64,000 nt of DNA. Origin: Erysipelotrichaceae bacterium. Its GTDB lineage: Bacteria; Bacillota_I; Bacilli_A; Erysipelotrichales; Erysipelotrichaceae. Both the position numbers and the translations under genes were made by a program. Within the stretch, counting starts at the first letter, position 1. The number at the start of each line of letters is the position of its first letter. Below, piece by piece: positions 10,216-20,206 of the stretch. Under the pieces are notes generated by a model that saw only the letters and a program-made list of their open reading frames with translations, had not been told where the DNA came from and made no database searches. The stretch covers positions 80,566-144,565 of the forward strand of contig JAAXXT010000001.1 in the NCBI GenBank assembly GCA_013334325.1, given 5' to 3'.

Positions 10216-11668
10216 GATGGTTCTCCTTTTCATCATTGATGGATTTTAAAATCTCTTCACAAGCAACAACATCTCCCAACCAAAGCTCTTTACCATTAGC
10301 ACGACAGATATAATCTTCATTACCTTTACCTAAGACTAGAACTGTATCGTTCTTATTCGCCAGTTCTATGGCTTGACGAATCGCATCTAAACGATCCAGT
10401 ATGATCAAATGTCTCGTCGTTTTTATTCCAGAAGCAATCTGTTTAAGGATTTCAAACGAATCTTCTGTCCTAGGATCTTCTTCTGTAATGATGATATTTG
10501 TACAGTAACGATCCGCGATTGATCCTAATACTGCCCTTTTCTTTGTATCACGTAAGCCTGCTGCCCCAAATACCGCGATAATTTTATTTGTTTTAGGTGT
10601 AATAATGTCTGCATATTCAAATACTTTCTCAAATCCATCCGGAGTATGAGCATAATCAACAATGACCCGGTAGTTTTGACCCATTTTGACATGCTGAAGT
10701 CTTCCATCGACTTGAGGTAAATTCTTAACACTTTCTAAAATATTGCTTATTCTCATCCCATTGAGATGACACGAAGCAATAACAGCCAATAGATTATAGA
10801 CATTAAACATCCCTAAGAGATTCGTGGATACTTTATATGTCTTATCTTGAACGATCATATCAAAACTTGTCTCATCATCCTTAAAAACAATGTTTTTAGC
10901 TTTATAATCAGCTTCACCTATAACCCCATAGGTTTTCTTCTTACAGCTTAATTCTTCAACCAGTCTTAAACCATAGGTATCATCAACATTCAAGATTGCA
11001 TACCCATCATTGTTTAATAAACTGAAGATCTTTTTCTTGGCTTGATAATAGTTTTCCATGGTTCCATGATAATCAAGATGATCATGGGTAAGATTCGTAA
11101 AAATAGCGCTCTTAAGTCTTAAAGCATCGACCCGATGTTGTTCAAGACCTTGACTAGAAATCTCAATGGCGACAGCTTTCATTTTTACTTTAATCATTCT
11201 AGAAAGAACTTCATGTAAACCTATGACTTCAGGCGTAGTGAAATCTGGTTTTTCAATAATATTGCCATATTCAAAACCAATCGTCCCTATATAGCCACAA
11301 TTGAGATAATCCGAATATACTGATTTGATTACTTTCGCAATGGTTGTCTTACCATTGGTTCCAGTTACACCAAAAACCCTTAATTTATCACAAGGATAAT
11401 CATAAAAAATAGTCGCAACTTTATTTAATGCTACATATGCATCATCGACTCTGATGTATTCAACAAAAGGTATGTAATTTGATAGATCATCACTATGAAC
11501 AATCGCAACAGCTCCATTCTCAACCGCTTGATTGATATGAAGATGCCCATCATGTTTCATTCCTTTCAAACAAAAGAAAAGAGAATTCTTGATCTGTAAA
11601 CGAGAATCAGACATCAAAGATTCTATTTCAATTGGTTTAGCATTTTTAAAAAGGAGGTTTAGTTTCAT
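10208..11668 (-). CDS. murE: UDP-MurNAc-tripeptide synthetase MurE
   Basis: 486 residues. ATP loop GVTGTNGKT (100-108), central ligase motif [17 protein letters not shown] (192-208), and [12 protein letters not shown] (338-349) in the third domain. The diamino-acid recognition motif reads EDPR (397-400), not the DNPR of meso-DAP enzymes. Position 400 keeps Arg, so the amino acid added (DAP or Lys) is uncertain. It acts in cytoplasmic peptidoglycan precursor synthesis. The location between mtaB and deoC, away from other mur genes, is unusual but the gene is intact. It overlaps mtaB by 4 bases. Confidence 0.95.
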   Translation of the reverse strand: MKLNLLFKNAKPIEIESLMSDSRLQIKNSLFFCLKGMKHDGHLHINQAVENGAVAIVHSDDLSNYIPFVEYIRVDDAYVALNKVATIFYDYPCDKLRVFGVTGTNGKTTIAKVIKSVYSDYLNCGYIGTIGFEYGNIIEKPDFTTPEVIGLHEVLSRMIKVKMKAVAIEISSQGLEQHRVDALRLKSAIFTNLTHDHLDYHGTMENYYQAKKKIFSLLNNDGYAILNVDDTYGLRLVEELSCKKKTYGVIGEADYKAKNIVFKDDETSFDMIVQDKTYKVSTNLLGMFNVYNLLAVIASCHLNGMRISNILESVKNLPQVDGRLQHVKMGQNYRVIVDYAHTPDGFEKVFEYADIITPKTNKIIAVFGAAGLRDTKKRAVLGSIADRYCTNIIITEEDPRTEDSFEILKQIASGIKTTRHLIILDRLDAIRQAIELANKNDTVLVLGKGNEDYICRANGKELWLGDVVACEEILKSINDEKENHHV

Positions 11669-12936
11669 AGAGGTTTCGCTGTTAGGGTATCATGGTCAGA
11701 TGCCACAATAACACAATCTATTATAGCATGACTTAGCTCACTCATTTCTGGGATACTGACACAATCATAAGCACTACTAAAGCCATAAACCCCTCTTTCA
11801 TCTTTGCTTTCAATCAATACAGATACTTTTGAACCTACTAATGATTTTAGATATTGTTCATATAAAACTTTTGATCGTTCCGTTAGAATATGAACTCTTT
11901 TCTTCTTTGTTTCTTCACTATTCAATTGCTCAAATTGAGCTGCTTTGGTAAATTTTCGAATCGAATAAGGAAATACATGAAGAAAACTAAAGCCTATCTC
12001 ATTGATAAAATTAAGCGTATTCTCAAATTTTTCATCTGTTTCATTACTAAATCCAACGATCACATCAGTAGAAATACTAATATTTGGGATTTCTTTACGA
12101 ATCTGCTTGATTCTTTCTCTAAATTGATTTGTTGTATATGGGCGATTCATGAGTTTTAACACCTCATCATCACCTGATTGTAAAGAAATATGAAGATGTT
12201 GAGCTAAACGACGATTGTTTTTTATTAGTTCAATTAATTGATCATCAACTTCATTAATATCTATAGATGATAATCTAATGCGTTCTATTTTAGTTTCATT
12301 CAACATACGTTGTATGAGATCACTTAAATTACACTTGATATCAGTTCCATATTTGCCTGTATGGATTCCAGCCAAGACGATCTCAAGATGATCCTTTTCA
12401 AGCTGTTTTACCATCTCTATAACATCATCTTGAGCCAATGAACGTTCTCTTCCTCGTGTATACGGAATAATACAATAGGAACAAAACTGATTGCATCCGT
12501 CTTGGATCTTAAGGAATGCTCTTGTTTTGTTTTTAAAATTAGTTATAGGAATATTTTCGAAAGTTTTAGGCATCGAGAAATCAGAACTCATGCTTTCATC
12601 CATCGAATCAATTAATTCAGCAAAACGATCTTTATTTTTATTACCTATTAAAAGATCGATATTGTATTTTTCTTGAAGCTCTTCATGATTGCTTTGAACA
12701 TAACAACCAACTACCACCAACTTAGCACTTGGATTCAATTTCTTCGCTTGATTTATTTTCTGTCTACTCTTAAAACTTGCTTGATTGGTTACAGTACAAG
12801 TATTGATAATGATTAAATCACTATCTTCAAATCCTTCTGCTTCTTCATAATTCTTCTTGATTAAGACTTCACGATAATATTCAGATTCATAAGCATTCAC
12901 TTTACATCCTAAAGTAACAATAGAAAATGTTTTCAT
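11665..12936 (-). CDS. mtaB: tRNA t6A37 methylthiotransferase MtaB
   Basis: 423 residues. The N-terminal UPF0004 domain has cluster cysteines in GCKVNAYESE, NTCTVTNQA and GCYVQ. The radical-SAM core has the CNQFCSYCIIPYTRGRERS signature. A C-terminal TRAM domain ends the protein. GCKVN with NTCTVT distinguishes MtaB (YqeV) from MiaB, which is separately encoded at 32.9 kb. It converts t6A37 to ms2t6A37 in ANN-decoding tRNAs. Coupled upstream to an unknown gene and downstream to murE by 4-base overlaps. Confidence 0.95.
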   Translation of the reverse strand: MKTFSIVTLGCKVNAYESEYYREVLIKKNYEEAEGFEDSDLIIINTCTVTNQASFKSRQKINQAKKLNPSAKLVVVGCYVQSNHEELQEKYNIDLLIGNKNKDRFAELIDSMDESMSSDFSMPKTFENIPITNFKNKTRAFLKIQDGCNQFCSYCIIPYTRGRERSLAQDDVIEMVKQLEKDHLEIVLAGIHTGKYGTDIKCNLSDLIQRMLNETKIERIRLSSIDINEVDDQLIELIKNNRRLAQHLHISLQSGDDEVLKLMNRPYTTNQFRERIKQIRKEIPNISISTDVIVGFSNETDEKFENTLNFINEIGFSFLHVFPYSIRKFTKAAQFEQLNSEETKKKRVHILTERSKVLYEQYLKSLVGSKVSVLIESKDERGVYGFSSAYDCVSIPEMSELSHAIIDCVIVASDHDTLTAKPL

Positions 12937-13712
12937 TGCATCTTCCTCTTTAGCTTAATCAAAGCTTTATTAACTCTATCGGAAATGAAAGTAGAATCAA
13001 TTAACTCATCAATAAAAGGTAGTGTTTGATTAGTCTCCAAATCATCCATAATGCGAATAAACTTCGCATAATCATCGAAATGTAATTGATATTCTTTATT
13101 TAAACATAATTTTTTAAGGATCCATATTGGTTCATTTGTTTTTAGTAAGAACAACGACTTAGTAGCATCATAAAAGAAGATGACTCTATTTTCATCTGAT
13201 TGTATTAGTTTTACATCAATAAACTCATCTCTAAACGGAGCTATTCCATACTGAGTGGTGGAGATCATTCTACTCTTAAAGTTTTTATATAGATTAAAAT
13301 ACTGTTCTAAATCAAAGATATTCATCTCTTTATCATATAGTGTATTTAATAATTCATCAAAAAAAGCAATCCATATTCTAGTTCCACTTAAACTAGTAAA
13401 CATTTTACAACGTTTCTTGACATCATTAATTTTGATGTTGATGAGTTTATTCTTTTCTTGATAACTTAAGGTTGGCCATAAGTCTGTTAATTCTTTTCTT
13501 TCACGTTCATAGGCTTCTTCAAACAAACTTTTGTTTTTAAGGGATTCAATGAGTATGGCTGCGTTAAAGAAATCAAGCTCAGACTTTATTTTTAGATTAA
13601 TATTTTGATTATCTTTTACTGTTTTTTTATAGTAATCAATAAGAACCTTTGTTGATTTGAGTTTGAATAAATCTAAGCCATGCCGATTGATTATTTTTTC
13701 TATTCTTTTCAT
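12933..13712 (-). CDS. Uncharacterised protein, 259 aa
   Basis: No family was recognised. The protein is predicted soluble, rich in Lys, Ile, Leu and Asn, mainly helical in the first half (1-150) with a more mixed second half. It has no signal peptide, membrane segment, cysteine motif or nucleotide loop. The ATG overlaps the rsmE stop by 4 bases (ATGA) and its own stop overlaps mtaB by 4, so it is translated from the same message as two RNA-modification enzymes. PrmA, which often neighbours rsmE, is absent and this is not PrmA (no SAM motif). A role near tRNA/rRNA modification is only a guess from position. Confidence 0.85.
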   Translation of the reverse strand: MKRIEKIINRHGLDLFKLKSTKVLIDYYKKTVKDNQNINLKIKSELDFFNAAILIESLKNKSLFEEAYERERKELTDLWPTLSYQEKNKLINIKINDVKKRCKMFTSLSGTRIWIAFFDELLNTLYDKEMNIFDLEQYFNLYKNFKSRMISTTQYGIAPFRDEFIDVKLIQSDENRVIFFYDATKSLFLLKTNEPIWILKKLCLNKEYQLHFDDYAKFIRIMDDLETNQTLPFIDELIDSTFISDRVNKALIKLKRKMQ

Positions 13713-14416
13713 AGATCAAGTACACAATCTACTGTATGTATTGCGACCATAGCAGCTGTTTCAGCTCTGTATATTCGTGCTCCTAAACTAACGCTTTCAA
13801 AACCATACTTATTTAAGATATCTATTTCTCTAGAACTGATTCCACCTTCTGGACCAATAACGATAGAAACGGATCTTGTCGTTCTTAAACGTTTTTTGAG
13901 TTGATGGTCAGTATTTTCAACTTCATAAGCAACGAAGTTTTGATCACACTTATACGATTCAATATTTTTGATTGAAATTGGTTCTACGATCTCAGGTATG
14001 GTTAAACGATGGCATTGTTCAGAAGCTTCTTTTAGAATGCTTCTATAACGAGCCATCTTATCAGGATCATTTTCCCATTTGACAACATTTCTTTCCATGA
14101 TCAAAGGAACTATTCTACTTACCCCTAATTCAGTTGCTTTTTGAAGTACAAGTTCAAATTTTTCTCTTCTTATCAAAGCTTGGATCAAAGTAACTTCAAC
14201 TTTAATGGGTTCAACAAAAACTTCTTTTTCACAGATAGCACTTATTGATTTTCCGTTTATCAATAAAGTTGCTTGAAACATCTTTTGTTGATCGCAAAGT
14301 AAAATGCTTTCTCCTGTTTTAAGCTTTAGAACTCTATCGATCTGATAAGTGATTTCTTTTGGAAGATCTATTGATGTATTAACTTGTAAAGCTTGTGTTA
14401 TAAAAAACTGGTGCAT
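13709..14416 (-). CDS. rsmE: 16S rRNA m3U1498 methyltransferase RsmE
   Basis: 235 residues. A PUA-like N-terminal domain is followed by a SPOUT knot with the motifs IGPEGGISSREID and LGARIYRAETAAMVA, which form the SAM-binding trefoil. It methylates N3 of U1498 in 16S rRNA on the assembled 30S subunit. The ATG overlaps the rluB stop by one base. Confidence 0.95.
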   Translation of the reverse strand: MHQFFITQALQVNTSIDLPKEITYQIDRVLKLKTGESILLCDQQKMFQATLLINGKSISAICEKEVFVEPIKVEVTLIQALIRREKFELVLQKATELGVSRIVPLIMERNVVKWENDPDKMARYRSILKEASEQCHRLTIPEIVEPISIKNIESYKCDQNFVAYEVENTDHQLKKRLRTTRSVSIVIGPEGGISSREIDILNKYGFESVSLGARIYRAETAAMVAIHTVDCVLDL

Positions 14417-15144
14417 TATTCCATCTTCCCTTCCTTTGCCAACTGGATCAACTGAGTAAGCTCAGATTCCTTTAGTACGCGATATTCACCCTCTCTAAGG
14501 TCTTTGACTTCGATAAAGCCAAATCGAGCTCTATGAAGCTTTATAACGCTTAATCCAAGGGATTCTACCATTCTTTTGATTTGTCTATTCTTTCCTTCAA
14601 CCAAAGTAATTGTAAAGTCTGTTTCTTTTCTAGTAAGATCCTTTTTTACGATAACTACTTGAGTTGGTATGGTCATAACTCCATCTAATTCAATACCGGT
14701 TTCTAAAGCTTTAACATCTTGATTACTTAATATTCCATCACATTTCACTTCATAAAGTTTCTTGAGATGATATCGAGGATGAGTTAAAGCGTTTGAAAAA
14801 TCTCCATCATTGGTCAATAGAAGTGCTCCAGTAGTATCATAATCAAGACGACCTACAGGATAGATCCTTTCCGATGTATCAATCAAATCGACCACCGTAG
14901 TTCTTCCTCGATCATCGCTTACAGAACTCAATACTTTCTTAGGTTTATTTAATAAAAAATACACCTTGTTTTCTGTTGATAATATCTTACCTTCATAGGT
15001 AACGATACTTCCCTTTTCGACGATATAACCCATTTCCTTAATGGTTATCCCATCGACTTGAATCTTACCTTCTTTGATAAGTTCTTCAGCTTTTCGTCGA
15101 GAAGTAATGCCTGCTTTGGCGATGATTTTCTGTAATCTTTCCAT
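14416..15144 (-). CDS. rluB: Pseudouridine synthase RluB family
   Basis: 242 residues. An N-terminal S4 RNA-binding domain (ERLQKIIAKAGITSRRKAEELI) precedes a catalytic domain with GRLDYDTTGALLLTNDG, where the Asp of GRLDYDT is the nucleophile. It follows scpB, as in many Firmicutes, where the product modifies 23S rRNA near position 2605. It abuts the scpB stop codon. Confidence 0.94.
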   Translation of the reverse strand: MERLQKIIAKAGITSRRKAEELIKEGKIQVDGITIKEMGYIVEKGSIVTYEGKILSTENKVYFLLNKPKKVLSSVSDDRGRTTVVDLIDTSERIYPVGRLDYDTTGALLLTNDGDFSNALTHPRYHLKKLYEVKCDGILSNQDVKALETGIELDGVMTIPTQVVIVKKDLTRKETDFTITLVEGKNRQIKRMVESLGLSVIKLHRARFGFIEVKDLREGEYRVLKESELTQLIQLAKEGKME

Positions 15145-15690
15145 TTATTCGAACAATTGGCTTTCTTCAGTACGATCTTCATAAGTAGGAAGATTTGGTA
15201 ATTCATCTAGGCTCATAAGTTTAAAAAGATCTAAGAAAGATTCAGTGATCGAATATAAAATTGGTTTACCTACAGACTCAGCTCTTCCACTTTCGGTGAT
15301 CAGTTCCATCGCTTGTAACTTCTTAAGCATAAGCTCACAGCCAACGCCGCGTATTTCTTCTATTTCTACGCGTGTTATAGGTTGTTTATAAGCGATAATA
15401 GCCAATGTCTCCAAAGCAGATTGAGATAATTGTCTTGTCTTAGATAAAGTTAGAATGCGTTCCACATAAGAGCGAATAAAAGGTTTCGTGATGAATTTAT
15501 ATTTATCATTAAAAACAACCAGTTCCATACCACGATCATCATGATGATAATGCTCAATGAGTTCATCACATAAGATCTTAGTCAGATCAATTGGATAATC
15601 TATCGCTAAAGATAGTTGTTCTAAAGTAACCCCGTCTTCTCCAAAAATAAATATAATGCCTTCTAAAATAGATTTATTTGGATTTTCCAT
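15145..15690 (-). CDS. scpB: Segregation and condensation protein B
   Basis: 181 residues from the ATG at 15690, which has GGGAGAA upstream. An in-frame start 12 codons earlier lies inside scpA and is less likely. Two winged-helix domains; SQSALETLAIIAYKQPITRVEIEEIRGV is the diagnostic core. With ScpA it forms the kleisin subcomplex of SMC condensin. It overlaps scpA by 17 bases. Confidence 0.95.
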   Translation of the reverse strand: MENPNKSILEGIIFIFGEDGVTLEQLSLAIDYPIDLTKILCDELIEHYHHDDRGMELVVFNDKYKFITKPFIRSYVERILTLSKTRQLSQSALETLAIIAYKQPITRVEIEEIRGVGCELMLKKLQAMELITESGRAESVGKPILYSITESFLDLFKLMSLDELPNLPTYEDRTEESQLFE

Positions 15691-16420
15691 ACTGTTCTCC
15701 CAATTTGAAGGTGATGCGTTCATCACTTACTGTATCTATACCTAAAATGCCTTTTCTTATCAACTCTAAAATCGCAAGGAAACTTACAATAAAGAGATTT
15801 ATGGTTTGAGCGTCTGCGATGAATTCCTCAAAGTCATACGTTAACTTATCTTTATTGATCATCAATAAGATCTGAAGCATTCTTTCTTCTAAAGAAATCT
15901 CACTTTTAGTGAATTGAACTTGGGAAGGATGAGATAAATGAAATCTTGCGATACATTTCTCCATGGCCTTGATGAGTTCATAGACATCAGACTCATAATA
16001 GTGATATTTATCATCGATTTCATTAAGATATCCTAGATCTGCAGGTTTATCCATTTGAAGTTGTCGTTCATCATAACGTGTTTGTAGACGCATCGAAATA
16101 TCTTTGAATTTCTGATACTCTATTAATCTTCGTACGAGTTCGTCTTTGGTATCTTTCTCGTAATTAGCAATATCTAATATAGGATCTAAAACCGGAAGAC
16201 ATTTCTTTGATTTATATTCGATCAAGGTTGCCAATTCAACCAAATATTCACTAGCGATCTCTAATTGGGTATCTTCTAAAGCATGAATATACTCTATGTA
16301 TTGATCGATCAAGACATCTACTTCTAAGTTAAAAAGATCAAGTTTCTTTTCCTTAATCAAATGCAGCATTAAATCTAAAGGACCTTCAAATTGATCCAAA
16401 TTAACTTGGAAACGTACCAT
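15674..16420 (-). CDS. scpA: Segregation and condensation protein A (kleisin)
   Basis: 248 residues from the ATG at 16420. A GTG two codons upstream would overlap the AGAAGG ribosome site. The N-terminal motif FEGPLDLMLHLIKEKKLDLFNL is diagnostic. Its N- and C-terminal winged-helix domains bridge the SMC dimer. The order scpA-scpB-rluB is standard. Confidence 0.95.
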   Translation of the reverse strand: MVRFQVNLDQFEGPLDLMLHLIKEKKLDLFNLEVDVLIDQYIEYIHALEDTQLEIASEYLVELATLIEYKSKKCLPVLDPILDIANYEKDTKDELVRRLIEYQKFKDISMRLQTRYDERQLQMDKPADLGYLNEIDDKYHYYESDVYELIKAMEKCIARFHLSHPSQVQFTKSEISLEERMLQILLMINKDKLTYDFEEFIADAQTINLFIVSFLAILELIRKGILGIDTVSDERITFKLGEQYGKSK

Positions 16421-16429
16421 TTTCACCTT

Positions 16430-17728
16430 CTATAAACGATCATAGATCAAAGGAACTTTGTCGATAGGTTGAGTTGAAATCTGAAATGCTTCTTTAAAAT
16501 CTTTAATCCAGCCTTCACTTAATGGACCATCATGATAAATAATCGCTAAAACATCACCCGAATGAACTAGGTCACCCGTTTTACGCTCTAGGATAAAGCC
16601 TACAGCTGGGTTTATTTTATCTTCTTTGGTTGCTCTACCTGCACCTAAGATCATCGCTAAATGACCTAATTGGGTGGTATGCATTGAATTGATATAACCT
16701 TTCTGCTCAGAAAGTATCTTCGTTTTGAATTTAGAATCTGGTAAAAGTTCTGGATTTAGGATTTGATTAGGATCTCCTCCTTGTGCTTTCACCATATCTG
16801 CTAATTTTTGTAGAGCTGATCCATTATGAAGTTGAGCATCAAGAGCGATTTCTGCTTGGCTAATATCATTAAAGATCTTAGCTTGACATAGCATCACAGC
16901 TCCTGCTTTGATACATAGTTCTGTTAAATCTGAAGGTCCTTTTCCTTTTAAGGTTTCAATGGCTTCTTTGACTTCTAAAGCATTGCCTACTGCATTACCT
17001 AAAGGAACATTCATATCCGTAATCAAAGCTTTTACATCACGATTCATCATCTTACCGATATCGATCATGGCCTTAGCTAAGATTTTTGCTTGATCAGGGG
17101 TATTCATAAAGGCCCCATCTCCATATTTAACATCCAACAATATAGTGTCTGCCCCAGACGCCAGTTTTTTAGACATGATCGAAGAAGCAATTAAAGGAAT
17201 TGAAGGAACAGTCCCTGTAACATCTCTTAACGCGTATAGTTTTTTATCAGCAGGTACTAAATAACCACTTTGACCAACGATTGATAATCCTATGTTTTCT
17301 ACTTGTTTGATGAAATCATCTGTAGAAATCGCTACATTGAAGCCTGTAATAGACTCTAGCTTATCAATTGTACCTCCAGTGTGTCCTAACCCTCTTCCAC
17401 TCATTTTAGCGACCTTGGCCCCTAAAGAAGCTACCATAGGGCCTAAAACTAAGGATGTCTTATCCCCCACGCCACCAGTACTATGTTTATCAACTTTGAT
17501 TCCACTGATTTTAGATAGATCCAAGACATCTCCACTGTTCATCATCGATAGAGTCAAGTGAGCAGTCTCCGCTGCAGTCATTCCTTTGAATACAATGGCC
17601 ATAAGCAAAGAAGAAACCTGATAATCAGGAATCGTTCCTTTAACAAAACCATCGATCCAAAACTGGATCTCTTCTTTGTTTAATTCTAAACCTTCTCTCT
17701 TCTTTTCAATGATCTCAAGAAATCTCAT
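16430..17728 (-). CDS. pdp: Pyrimidine-nucleoside phosphorylase
   Basis: 432 residues from the ATG at 17728, which has AAGGAG. A start 10 codons upstream would lie within plsC. Signature KHSTGGVGDKTSLVLGP, then the MSGRGLGHTGGTIDKLES motif of the thymidine phosphorylase fold and a C-terminal domain typical of class II phosphorylases. It releases ribose-1-phosphate or deoxyribose-1-phosphate from uridine and thymidine. It shares an operon with deoC. Pdp versus strict thymidine phosphorylase (DeoA) cannot be settled by eye. Confidence 0.93.
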   Translation of the reverse strand: MRFLEIIEKKREGLELNKEEIQFWIDGFVKGTIPDYQVSSLLMAIVFKGMTAAETAHLTLSMMNSGDVLDLSKISGIKVDKHSTGGVGDKTSLVLGPMVASLGAKVAKMSGRGLGHTGGTIDKLESITGFNVAISTDDFIKQVENIGLSIVGQSGYLVPADKKLYALRDVTGTVPSIPLIASSIMSKKLASGADTILLDVKYGDGAFMNTPDQAKILAKAMIDIGKMMNRDVKALITDMNVPLGNAVGNALEVKEAIETLKGKGPSDLTELCIKAGAVMLCQAKIFNDISQAEIALDAQLHNGSALQKLADMVKAQGGDPNQILNPELLPDSKFKTKILSEQKGYINSMHTTQLGHLAMILGAGRATKEDKINPAVGFILERKTGDLVHSGDVLAIIYHDGPLSEGWIKDFKEAFQISTQPIDKVPLIYDRL

Positions 17729-18386
17729 GGGATTCTCCTTGTTTAAGTTCATTTTCAATTCTGGTTCTAATTTCTTTTAGTGTTTCTTCTGCACTTAGAG
17801 TACCATATTCTTCATAATGAAGCGGTGTACAATAAGCTACACTTATATGATGATGACCAAATTTCATAAACGATTTTGAATTTTTAATCGCAACAGGTAT
17901 GATAGCAGTTTTTGAGATGTATGCAGCATCCAATTGCGAAGAACTAAGTGCCTGATGATCCAAATCTTCTAGAAATAGATGAAAATTTTTATGTTGAAGT
18001 AGATTTTGACTCATTCCTATTAAATAATCATCTCTAGAATCAATATTGTATCGATAGGAATCTATGAGTTCAATGAAAGAAGTCATATAAGGTAAACGTT
18101 CATGAGCATTTACAAAAAAGCTGAAGTTTAATGGATTCGCAGCCAAACATAAATGCCCATCATATTTACTCTCATGATTTGAGATGAAGGTATATCCATC
18201 TTCCAGTGGAATTAGATTTGTGTTTTGAACTTGTACTTTAACAGCTGCATTGTTTAAAATATATCTTACCCAAATTTTAGTTAATTGTATTCTTTCTAAA
18301 TAGGGTTGCTCCTTAGCTCTTTTTCTTGAGAAGAACATCGTTGGTAATACAAAAAACATTTTAATGAAAACGAAAAACCGTTTCAT
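17715..18386 (-). CDS. plsC: 1-acylglycerol-3-phosphate acyltransferase (PlsC) family
   Basis: 223 residues. An N-terminal hydrophobic anchor (about 1-18) precedes the acyltransferase NHxxxxD motif, seen here as NHESKYD. The later glycerolipid-binding motif is weak (IIPVAIKN instead of the usual FPEGTRS-type block III), so the exact acyl acceptor is less certain. Predicted second acylation step to phosphatidic acid at the membrane, with PlsY at 56.3 kb doing the first. ATGA overlap with dfrA. Confidence 0.83.
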   Translation of the reverse strand: MKRFFVFIKMFFVLPTMFFSRKRAKEQPYLERIQLTKIWVRYILNNAAVKVQVQNTNLIPLEDGYTFISNHESKYDGHLCLAANPLNFSFFVNAHERLPYMTSFIELIDSYRYNIDSRDDYLIGMSQNLLQHKNFHLFLEDLDHQALSSSQLDAAYISKTAIIPVAIKNSKSFMKFGHHHISVAYCTPLHYEEYGTLSAEETLKEIRTRIENELKQGESHEIS

Positions 18387-18853
18387 TTGAACTTCCTTCC
18401 ATATCTTTTTTGAGTAAATTCTGAAAACTCCACCACTGAGTTTAAAGTAAAATCTTCTTCATTAAATGATGGGAAAAAGGTATCACAGGTATATGTTCCC
18501 TTAACTTCAGAAATAATTAGCTCATCGACATAATTAAGTGCCATCTTATATAAGCTGGCACCTCCGATTACATAAACGAGATCCTCTGAGAATTGTTTAT
18601 CACAGAAGAATTTATTGATATCATGAACGATGTTTATATGTTCATAAGGCAAAGAACTTTGATGAGTTACGACATAATTCTGTCGACCAGGCAAAGCTTT
18701 TCCTATACTATCCATCGTTTTACGTCCCATAATCACCCCATGGCCTAAGGTTAAACGTTTAAACTCTTTTAAATCCTCTTTTATTGACCAGGGTAACTGA
18801 TTATTGAACCCAATTCCTCTTTCTTGATCCATAGCAACAATGATTTTTAGCAT
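18383..18853 (-). CDS. dfrA: Dihydrofolate reductase
   Basis: 156 residues. The active-site acid D27 is present (LPWSIKEDL) and the NADPH-binding motif is IMGRKTMDSIGKALPGR, with VIGGASLY later. It regenerates tetrahydrofolate from the dihydrofolate made by ThyA, encoded immediately upstream with a one-base overlap. Nothing obvious indicates trimethoprim insensitivity. Confidence 0.96.
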   Translation of the reverse strand: MLKIIVAMDQERGIGFNNQLPWSIKEDLKEFKRLTLGHGVIMGRKTMDSIGKALPGRQNYVVTHQSSLPYEHINIVHDINKFFCDKQFSEDLVYVIGGASLYKMALNYVDELIISEVKGTYTCDTFFPSFNEEDFTLNSVVEFSEFTQKRYGRKFK

Positions 18854-19725
18854 TATACACTTACCTTTGCAGGAATTAGTGGATCTGGATCATAATTCAA
18901 CAGTTCAATATCTTCAAACTTAAAGTCTTCGATATTTTTAATGTCAGGATTCAATCTTAAAGTAGGTAATGTTTTAGGAGTTCTTGAGAGTTGTGTTTTG
19001 ACCTGTTCTAAGTGATCAAGGTAAATATGAACATCACCCAAAGTATGAACGAAGTCCTTCGCTTGATATCCACAGACTTGAGCGATCATATGTGTTAATA
19101 AGGCATAGGAAGCGATATTGAATGGTACTCCTAAGAAAACATCAGCACTACGTTGATAAAGTTGACAAGAGAGATATTTCTTATCTGCAGAGACATAGAA
19201 TTGCATCAGTAAATGACATGGTGGTAAAGCCATATCTGTCAATTCTGCAGGATTCCAAGCACTTAAGATGTGTCTGCGAGAAAAAGGATTATTTTTTAAG
19301 CCATCGATTAATACGCTTAATTGATCAACGCCGTTAAAATTACGCCATTGTTTACCATAGACTGGACCTAAATCACCAAATTTTAGGGCAAAGCTTTCAT
19401 CAAGCTTGATTTTATTTATAAACTCATCCATCGTCTCGCCCATATAGGCTTCAGATTTACGATATTTATCATAAGGCCAATCATTCCATATCCTTACTCC
19501 ATTTAACACTAAAGGACGAATATTGGTATTTCCTGTTATGAACCAAAGAAGTTCATGCGCAACTGATTTAAAATGCACTTTTTTCGTCGTTAAAAGTGGG
19601 AATCCTTCTCTTAAATCGACTCTAAACTGATAGCCAAATTCAGAAATCGTTCCTGTAGAAGTACGATCTTGGCGTTGTTCGCCGTTATCCAAAATGTGTT
19701 GAAGAAGTGTGTGATAAGATTTCAT
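18853..19725 (-). CDS. thyA: Thymidylate synthase ThyA
   Basis: 290 residues from the ATG at 19725, which has an AGAGG site. Catalytic cysteine C170 lies in [12 protein letters not shown]; the RTSTGTIS N-terminal motif and the dUMP-binding [17 protein letters not shown] are intact. It methylates dUMP using methylene-tetrahydrofolate. Followed by dfrA, the classical thyA-dfrA pair. Confidence 0.97.
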   Translation of the reverse strand: MKSYHTLLQHILDNGEQRQDRTSTGTISEFGYQFRVDLREGFPLLTTKKVHFKSVAHELLWFITGNTNIRPLVLNGVRIWNDWPYDKYRKSEAYMGETMDEFINKIKLDESFALKFGDLGPVYGKQWRNFNGVDQLSVLIDGLKNNPFSRRHILSAWNPAELTDMALPPCHLLMQFYVSADKKYLSCQLYQRSADVFLGVPFNIASYALLTHMIAQVCGYQAKDFVHTLGDVHIYLDHLEQVKTQLSRTPKTLPTLRLNPDIKNIEDFKFEDIELLNYDPDPLIPAKVSV

Positions 19726-19780
19726 GGGAACCTCTAAACTATTATACGACAAACCAAAGAAAAAGAAACGTTTTACGTTT

Positions 19781-20101
19781 CTATTTGGTCGTCAAGAAGG
19801 ATACTTTTTCTGCGATGACTTCACAGTAGTAAAAAGGTTTGTTCTCTTTAGTATCGAAGGCATTGGCTTGAATTCTACCCTTAATTCCCACTAAAGAGCC
19901 AACAGCACACTGTTCAATCGCACTTTCAGCGATTCCTCTCCATAAAGTGCATTGAATTTGATCCGTTTCATATTCACCTTGAGAGTTTTTAAAATTTCGA
20001 TCTACCTCTACCAATAACTCAGCTAATTTGATCCCAGCAGCTGTTTCTTTGATTTCTGGGAGCTTTACAACTTTTCCTACAATAACGACTTGATTTAGCA
20101 T
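19781..20101 (-). CDS. ssb: Short single-stranded DNA-binding protein
   Basis: 106 residues, OB fold only: [36 protein letters not shown] and [32 protein letters not shown]. It ends in LTTK with no Gly/Gln-rich linker and no acidic DDDLPF-type tip, so it resembles short paralogues such as YwpH/SsbB of Bacillus. A full-length SSB presumably lies elsewhere. AGGAGG precedes the ATG. It heads the thyA-dfrA operon. Confidence 0.9.
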   Translation of the reverse strand: MLNQVVIVGKVVKLPEIKETAAGIKLAELLVEVDRNFKNSQGEYETDQIQCTLWRGIAESAIEQCAVGSLVGIKGRIQANAFDTKENKPFYYCEVIAEKVSFLTTK

Positions 20102-20115
20102 ATTTGCCTCCTAAT

Positions 20116-20166
20116 AACAGTTTGACAAAAAGCTTTATTAAGCTCAAATCGTTATACTTGTATAAG
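20116..20166 (-). promoter_or_regulatory. Leader of the ssb-thyA operon with two dyads
   Basis: 20152-20165 holds a 6-bp inverted repeat (TTATAC/GTATAA, 2-base centre) containing a possible -10 TATAAC. Nearer the gene the RNA can form a hairpin (AGCTT/AAGCT with 4-base loop, flanked by TTTGA/TCAAA). The -35 is poor, so this may be an operator or just AT-rich dyads. Confidence 0.35.
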
Positions 20167-20206
20167 AAGTTCACTAATAGACATGTATCCCTAGAGAGTA
20201 CTTGTC

